A program made the position numbers and the translations under genes. A stretch of 9,282 nucleotides of DNA from an uncultured Lachnospiraceae bacterium (lineage in GTDB: Bacteria; Bacillota; Clostridia; Lachnospirales; Lachnospiraceae): assembly GCA_902782625.1 (NCBI GenBank), contig CACZNZ010000383.1:1-9282 (forward strand), read 5' to 3'. Every line of letters begins with the position of its first letter. Position 1 is the first letter of the stretch. The notes beneath the pieces were generated by a model that saw only the letters and a program-made list of their open reading frames with translations, did no database searches and was not told where the DNA came from. Positions 6,239 to 9,282 of the stretch are shown here, piece by piece.

Positions 6239-7129
6239 CTATCTGGTCAGGAACCAGATGGCAAATAAGGACAGGATGAAACAGATTGCAAATGCGATCT
6301 GCCAGCTCTTTACAGGTTTTTCATCCTCCAGAAATCTCAGTTCCCCGTCGTAACACCTTGCTTCAAGCGCGTTATAGTATGCATTTGCTTTTTTCAGGGA
6401 GACGATAAACAGGTTGCTCGCAATATTGCCGAAGCTGTAACACGATGTCCTGAAATCGCAGTATCCCAGTCTTGATTCTGCTGAATTCTTCAGTTTTGTA
6501 TAGGTTTCCAGCATAATGAAGATATAGCGATAGATCATGTTCATCAGTTCCACGATCAATTTTGGCATATGGATTTTTCTTAGCACAGAGACCAGCTCGG
6601 TTAGTGGTGTGGTCAGTGTCATCATGTAAAGAGCGCTTACAGCTCCCAGGGCCTTTAGGATCAGGGCTCCTGCCTGTAAAAGGCTTTGATTGGAACAGTA
6701 AATGTAGAACAGGTTAAAAACGTGCAGATTATACTGTCCTTTCGGTTCCAGGGAGTACCCAATCGCGATGGTGATTGCTCCCACAACCATGAATACGATT
6801 GGGATCGTCATCATGGAAAGATAATGATCAAATTCAAGTTCTCCAATCACTACGGTGAGATATCCCATCATAAGGATTACTGCAACCGATACGTATATGT
6901 TGTTAAATGCGATACATAGAATCAGGCTGGCCGTTGCCAGGAGTACCTTATAACCGGCATTCCAGTTTCTGATCTTTGATGCGTAGGCAAAAGCATCAAT
7001 TCCCAGCTGAGTTCCTCCATGGGAATGTCCTATGTGGAAATGATGTCTGTTTTTCCTTCCTTTCCATAATCCGTGTGCAAACATCGCTGCTGCGACAAGG
7101 ATTAGCAATATGGCAATAATCGTATTCAT
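6239..7129 (-). CDS. cbiQ: Cobalt ECF transporter T component CbiQ with a His-rich N-terminal extension
   Basis: The 296-residue membrane protein has the CbiQ core from about residue 44 (IDAFAYASKIRNWNAGYK), then several membrane helices. It carries the two coupling motifs by which T components grip the ATPases: SAESRLGY (216-223) and ALEARCYDG (254-262), where Cys stands in the third position of the usual A-R-G. Before the core is an unusual extension of about 43 residues: one hydrophobic helix (3-18), a basic turn (KGRKNR) and a His cluster HHFHIGHSH (29-37). Typical CbiQ proteins of about 225-270 residues start at the core. The extension could deliver metal or take over part of the role of CbiN, but this is inference. 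The ATG at 7129-7127 has a strong AAGGAGGG upstream, and no better internal start exists. CbiO follows; CbiM is encoded on the other strand beyond the recombinase-like gene. Confidence 0.92.
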   Translation of the reverse strand: MNTIIAILLILVAAAMFAHGLWKGRKNRHHFHIGHSHGGTQLGIDAFAYASKIRNWNAGYKVLLATASLILCIAFNNIYVSVAVILMMGYLTVVIGELEFDHYLSMMTIPIVFMVVGAITIAIGYSLEPKGQYNLHVFNLFYIYCSNQSLLQAGALILKALGAVSALYMMTLTTPLTELVSVLRKIHMPKLIVELMNMIYRYIFIMLETYTKLKNSAESRLGYCDFRTSCYSFGNIASNLFIVSLKKANAYYNALEARCYDGELRFLEDEKPVKSWQIAFAICFILSLFAIWFLTR

Positions 7130-7172
7130 ATGTCCCTCCTTCTTAGTTTCACGCTAATCTCTTTTTGATATT

Positions 7173-7217
7173 ATTATATATCATTTTAATACTTTATAAA
7201 TGAATATACTTGATATG
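7173..7217 (-). promoter_or_regulatory. cbiQ-cbiO promoter with upstream half-sites shared with the cbiM promoter
   Basis: On the minus strand a perfect TATAAT (7178-7173) lies about 45 bases before the cbiQ ATG; no good -35 is seen. The 45 bases ending in this -10 align without gaps to 8274-8318 upstream of cbiM on the plus strand, 34 of 45 identical. Two half-sites, TATCAA and AGTATTAAAATG, are spaced exactly as at cbiM. The weak -35 and the shared block suggest control by a DNA-binding protein. Confidence 0.6.
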
Positions 7218-7229
7218 GTGTAGTATTAA
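7186..7229. repeat. Inverted repeat TTAATACT...AGTATTAA, left of the recombinase-like gene
   Basis: Perfect 8-bp arms at 7186-7193 and 7222-7229 are separated by 28 bases. The same arms occur at 8138-8145 and 8163-8170 on the other side of the recombinase-like gene, and both intervals contain ATACTTGATA. The left arm overlaps the cbiQ promoter block. The sequence is AT-rich, so the pairing needs testing against a shuffled background. Confidence 0.45.
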
Positions 7230-7310
7230 TTTGGTATTATTTTGGTATGGTTAGGGTAATTTTGAGTCTTAATTTAACATTTACTGTTCTTGTTGTATTT
7301 GGTATACCAA
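7230..7310. repeat. Three TTTGGTAT direct repeats ending in a TTGGTATACCAA palindrome
   Basis: TTTGGTAT occurs at 7230-7237, 7241-7248 and 7298-7305. The last copy is part of a perfect 12-bp palindrome TTGGTATACCAA (7299-7310), flanked by TTGTTG on one side and CAACAA on the other. The repeats lie between the cbiQ promoter and the recombinase-gene terminator, where no gene is found. They could be binding sites for a dimeric regulator or remains of a recombination site. Confidence 0.45.
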
Positions 7311-7346
7311 CAACAATCGCTATCCTTGCAACATTTTCTATCCCTC

Positions 7347-7407
7347 AAAAAAGAGACGTCTCTCTGTCTTCTCCCCATTTGGGGATCCGGCAGTTGAGAC
7401 GCCTCTT
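7347..7407 (-). terminator. Strong rho-independent terminator of the recombinase-like gene
   Basis: On the minus strand the 12-base arms at 7396-7407 and 7351-7362 pair along their whole length with one G-U pair. A second inner hairpin TCCCC/GGGGA (7372-7385) sits in the loop, and a run of six Ts follows (complement of 7347-7352). It lies about 25 bases after the stop codon and should insulate cbiQ-cbiO from recombinase-gene transcription. Confidence 0.85.
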
Positions 7408-7432
7408 ATGTTAATTTGGATGCTCGTTGGGA

Positions 7433-8119
7433 CTATCCTACAGCAAGTTCTTTCTTATATTTATAATAGGTATTTCTTGACAATGTTCCCATGTCGTTTC
7501 GAATCTGTTCCATGGTCTGCACATCATTCATGGATCCTTCGAAATTCTGATTATACTTTCTGATCAGTTCCTTTACCATAAAGGACTTTCTGGATTCATA
7601 TTTCTTTACCTTACCCTGACCGTCCTGTTTTGCTTCCTGCCTGGCCTGTTCGTAGCTTTCCCTCATATGACCCCGGCGTTGCTGGAGTTCTTCCCAGGAC
7701 TGTGCAAGGATCCGGTTAATCTGCTCTTCTACCAGTCGATAAAGGCTTTCCCGTATTACTTCTTTATCAGAGTCGGAAGTCCTGGAAACCATATCCTCAT
7801 AAACAGAGGCATATAATTCCGTATTCATATAGGGCTGATGGAGAAAGATCAGTTTTACACCTCTTTCCGCCAGTGTCTTATAATAGGAAAGAACTTCTTC
7901 TGAATCCCGGCTCAGCCTGTCTAAGGAGTTGACGATCAGGACATCATCGCTTTCCAGCTGAGATAGGAGCTTATGTAATTCGGTACGGTCACTTACCTTA
8001 TTAGAGTAAACTTCCTTTATGATGATCGCATTTGGATACCTACTATTAATATTGTCAATCTGTTTCTCGAACTGTGGTCTGGTGCAGCCAGAACTGCAAT
8101 ATCCAAATTCCTTTGCCAT
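7433..8119 (-). CDS. Serine-recombinase-like protein with degenerate active site (possible regulator)
   Basis: Using the ATG at 8119-8117 the product is 228 residues. It follows the small serine recombinase plan: an N-terminal catalytic-type domain (about 1-115), a long helix (about 120-170) and a C-terminal helix-turn-helix ending LSRNTYYKYKKEL. Arg45 (SDRTEL) and Asp67, Arg68, Arg71 (LDRLSRD) match conserved resolvase residues. The start of the domain, however, reads FGYCSSG where Y-x-R-x-S is expected: alignment on Tyr7 and Gln20 puts Ser9 in place of the catalytic Arg and Gly11 in place of the nucleophilic Ser. The codons (TGC AGT TCT GGC) are clear. It is therefore probably inactive in strand exchange, unless Ser9 or Ser10 substitutes. 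An in-frame ATG at 8134 is less likely, because GGAGG overlaps it and is ideally spaced (eight bases) for 8119. It sits between the divergent cbi genes and may regulate them. Confidence 0.82.
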   Translation of the reverse strand: MAKEFGYCSSGCTRPQFEKQIDNINSRYPNAIIIKEVYSNKVSDRTELHKLLSQLESDDVLIVNSLDRLSRDSEEVLSYYKTLAERGVKLIFLHQPYMNTELYASVYEDMVSRTSDSDKEVIRESLYRLVEEQINRILAQSWEELQQRRGHMRESYEQARQEAKQDGQGKVKKYESRKSFMVKELIRKYNQNFEGSMNDVQTMEQIRNDMGTLSRNTYYKYKKELAVG

Positions 8120-8137
8120 AATATATACCTCCATTCT

Positions 8138-8170
8138 TTAATACTTGATACCATTTTAACACAGTATTAA
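8138..8170. repeat. Inverted repeat over the recombinase-gene promoter
   Basis: Perfect arms TTAATACT (8138-8145) and AGTATTAA (8163-8170) flank a 17-base centre. The centre contains ATACCATTTT, the complement of the AAAATGGTAT element at the cbiM promoter. The repeat covers the predicted -10 and start site of the recombinase-like gene, the place expected for an autoregulatory operator. Confidence 0.5.
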
Positions 8171-8181
8171 ATATATATCAA
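8153..8181 (-). promoter_or_regulatory. Promoter of the recombinase-like gene
   Basis: On the minus strand TTGATA (8181-8176) and TAAAAT (8158-8153) are separated by 17 bases, each a five-of-six match. Initiation near 8146 gives a leader of about 27 bases to the ATG at 8119. Confidence 0.65.
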
Positions 8182-8236
8182 TATCGTTTTGAGATATTTG
8201 TTTGTCTTTCATTTTTCACTATCGCAAAATAATACC

Positions 8237-8308
8237 ATCAAAATAGTGTCATGTTTTTTGTTTTTTACACTTCCGTATCAAAATTGTGCATTCCAAAAGT
8301 ATCAAAAT
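8237..8308 (+). repeat. Three ATCAAAAT direct repeats upstream of cbiM
   Basis: ATCAAAAT occurs at 8237-8244, 8277-8284 and 8301-8308, each followed by a related N-GT-R-Y-like segment (AGTGTC, TGTGCA, GGTATA). Start-to-start spacings are 40 and 24 bases. The last two copies are those shared with the cbiQ promoter. A cooperative regulator array is the simplest reading. Confidence 0.5.
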
Positions 8309-8318
8309 GGTATATAAT
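8274..8318 (+). promoter_or_regulatory. cbiM promoter with upstream half-sites
   Basis: A perfect TATAAT (8313-8318) gives a start near 8325 and a leader of about 108 bases. At the -35 position only TTCCAA (8291-8296) is present, which is poor. The block upstream matches that of cbiQ (34 of 45 bases), with half-sites TATCAA and AGTATCAAAATG in the same spacing. Confidence 0.6.
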
Positions 8319-8320
8319 GG

Positions 8321-8430
8321 TCTCAACAAACAAAACAGAGACTTAATTTGACACCCACTAGTTGAGATTTTTAAGATTTAAGTCTTACATTTCTGTTTTA
8401 CAAATTATAATTACTATTTAGGAGGAAAGA
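8321..8430 (+). promoter_or_regulatory. cbiM leader with nested complementary segments
   Basis: AAAACAGA (8332-8339) can pair with TCTGTTTT (8392-8399), and AGACTTAA (8339-8346) with TTAAGTCT (8378-8385), making a long interrupted stem. A separate pair, TCTCAAC (8321-8327) with GTTGAGA (8361-8367), would interlock with it, but its first part lies at the predicted start site. GGAGG (8421-8425), eight bases before the ATG, lies outside the stem. No cobalamin-riboswitch box is seen. A regulatory leader RNA is possible but unproven. Confidence 0.35.
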
Positions 8431-8433
8431 AAC

Positions 8434-9201
8434 ATGAAAAACAAAAAAGAGAATTCCAAACCAGCATTGAAGTTAAGCTTCAAAAATAAGATTCAGACAT
8501 TGCTTCTTGCTTTATTTGCCATGTTTGCATTTGCACCGGTATCCAACGCCATGCATGTTATGGAGGGTTATCTCCCTCTTTCCTGGTGTGTGATCTGGTA
8601 TGTTGTATGTATCCCGTTTGTGGTACTTGGTTTTATCGGAATCCGCAAAATCGTAAACAATGACAGAAAAGCAATCACCATTCTGGCAATCACCGGAGCA
8701 TTCATCTTTGTAATTTCATCTTTGAAGATCCCGTCAGTAACAGGAAGCTGTTCTCACATGACAGGAACCGGACTTGCAGCAATCCTTTTTGGACCTTGCA
8801 TCACAAGTATCCTTGGACTGATCGTTCTGTTATTCCAGGCTATCTTATTAGCTCACGGCGGACTGACCACACTTGGTGCTAACTGCTTCTCCATGGCAAT
8901 TGCAGGCCCGATCGTATCCTGGCTCGTTTACAAAGCATTAAAAACAACAGGTGTTAACAAAAAAGTAGCTATCTTTTTAGCAGCATTCTTAGGAGATTTA
9001 TTCACCTATTGTGTAACCAGCGTTGAATTAGCACTTGCTTATCATGCAGGCGGCTTTGGCGCAGCACTCGTTAAATTCCTTGCCAACTTTGCAGCAACAC
9101 AGATTCCTCTGGCTATCATCGAAGGTATTCTTACTGTCATCATCATGATCGGTCTTGAATCCTACGCAAGCGATGAACTTAGCTCTTTGAATTATGTATA
9201 A
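8434..9201 (+). CDS. cbiM: Cobalt ECF transporter substrate-binding component CbiM
   Basis: The 255-residue protein starts with a basic, signal-peptide-like segment (hydrophobic core about 26-35) and a likely cleavage site after SNA (residue 39). This would give a mature N-terminus MHVMEGYLP, the hallmark of CbiM, whose new amino terminus and second-position His are metal ligands in the family. Another conserved metal-site segment is [10 protein letters not shown] (about 107-116). Further membrane helices include the glycine-rich [22 protein letters not shown], written here as LLAHGGL...GANCFSM. CbiM sits in the membrane and takes Co2+ (NikM relatives take Ni2+); the corrinoid context favours cobalt. 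The ATG at 8434 has AGGAGG about eight bases upstream. Its partners CbiQ and CbiO are encoded on the opposite strand beyond the recombinase-like gene, an unusual arrangement, while a further gene begins 70 bases downstream. Confidence 0.93.
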   Translation: MKNKKENSKPALKLSFKNKIQTLLLALFAMFAFAPVSNAMHVMEGYLPLSWCVIWYVVCIPFVVLGFIGIRKIVNNDRKAITILAITGAFIFVISSLKIPSVTGSCSHMTGTGLAAILFGPCITSILGLIVLLFQAILLAHGGLTTLGANCFSMAIAGPIVSWLVYKALKTTGVNKKVAIFLAAFLGDLFTYCVTSVELALAYHAGGFGAALVKFLANFAATQIPLAIIEGILTVIIMIGLESYASDELSSLNYV

Positions 9202-9271
9202 AGCATATCATTAGAATATTAGAATAGTTAATGTAATCAAATGAAAAGAGAATACTAGAGGAGGAAATATC

Positions 9272-9282
9272 ATGAAAAACAA
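9272..9282 (+). CDS. Start of the next gene, possibly cbiN (fragment)
   Basis: An ATG at 9272 follows a strong ribosome site (GAGGAGG, about seven bases upstream), and only MKN plus two bases are visible. The position directly after cbiM and the lysine-rich start suit cbiN, the usual partner of cbiM, but three codons cannot identify it. The 70 bases between the genes show no terminator, so it is likely in the cbiM transcript. Confidence 0.5.

Noticed and set aside
5062..6919. Plus-strand open frames opposite the DUF6110, cbiO and cbiQ genes
   Set aside because: They are antisense to clear ABC ATPase and CbiQ genes, without family motifs or promoters of their own.
7230..7310. CRISPR-like repeat array
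   Set aside because: The repeats are only eight bases long, irregularly spaced and few in number.
8120..8134. Upstream ATG at 8134 as start of the recombinase-like gene
   Set aside because: GGAGG overlaps the first codons after this ATG and is ideally placed for the ATG at 8119. Residue numbering from 8119 also matches resolvase positions Arg45, Arg68 and Arg71.
7186..8170. A complete insertion sequence or invertible switch driven by the recombinase
   Set aside because: The recombinase appears catalytically dead. No clear terminal inverted repeats with target duplications bound the gene, and the repeats overlap promoters, which favours regulator sites.
8319..8433. Cobalamin (B12) or NiCo riboswitch ahead of cbiM
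   Set aside because: No B12-box-like sequence, no G-rich conserved loops and too short a leader for a cobalamin riboswitch; only AT-rich complementary segments are present.

Overview
The window looks like chromosomal DNA of a low-to-moderate-GC anaerobic Firmicute, most likely a Clostridia/Lachnospiraceae-type bacterium. This rests on strong GGAGG-type ribosome sites, AT-rich intergenic DNA, consensus sigma-A-like promoters, and a gene set (corrinoid-activating ASKHA/ferredoxin protein, CsoR plus DUF6110 plus P-type ATPase, ECF-type cobalt transporter) typical of that group from memory. No tRNA, rRNA, CRISPR array or complete insertion sequence was seen.

Layout. Positions 1-161 (-) hold the 5' end of a gene for a secreted or surface protein. 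Positions 340-1821 (-) encode a [2Fe-2S] ferredoxin fused to an ASKHA ATPase of the RACo/DUF4445 type, preceded by a two-TM membrane protein at 1850-2344 (-); both follow a good promoter at 2397-2426. Positions 2496-5225 (-) form a metal-homeostasis operon: a DUF6110-like anchor protein, a heavy-metal P-type ATPase and a CsoR-family repressor, read from a promoter with a CsoR-like palindrome at its start site. Positions 5326-7129 (-) carry cbiO and cbiQ, the ATPase and T component of a cobalt ECF transporter. Positions 7433-8119 (-) encode a serine-recombinase-like protein whose active-site Arg and Ser are replaced. Positions 8434-9201 (+) encode CbiM, the substrate-binding component, followed by the first bases of another gene at 9272, possibly cbiN.

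How it fits together. CbiM, CbiQ and CbiO would import Co2+ (Ni2+ is the alternative). Cobalt feeds corrinoid synthesis, and the ASKHA/ferredoxin protein would reductively reactivate oxidised corrinoid proteins using ATP. The P-type ATPase operon handles another transition metal, or an excess of one.

The most interesting part is 7130-8433. The transporter genes are split onto opposite strands around the degenerate recombinase. The cbiM and cbiQ promoters share a 45-bp block (34/45 identical by hand alignment, with the same spacing of two half-sites), and related sequence lies over the recombinase gene's own promoter. The simplest hypothesis is that a serine recombinase has lost catalysis and become a DNA-binding regulator of a cobalt transporter regulon. 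This is inference and needs binding or genetic evidence.
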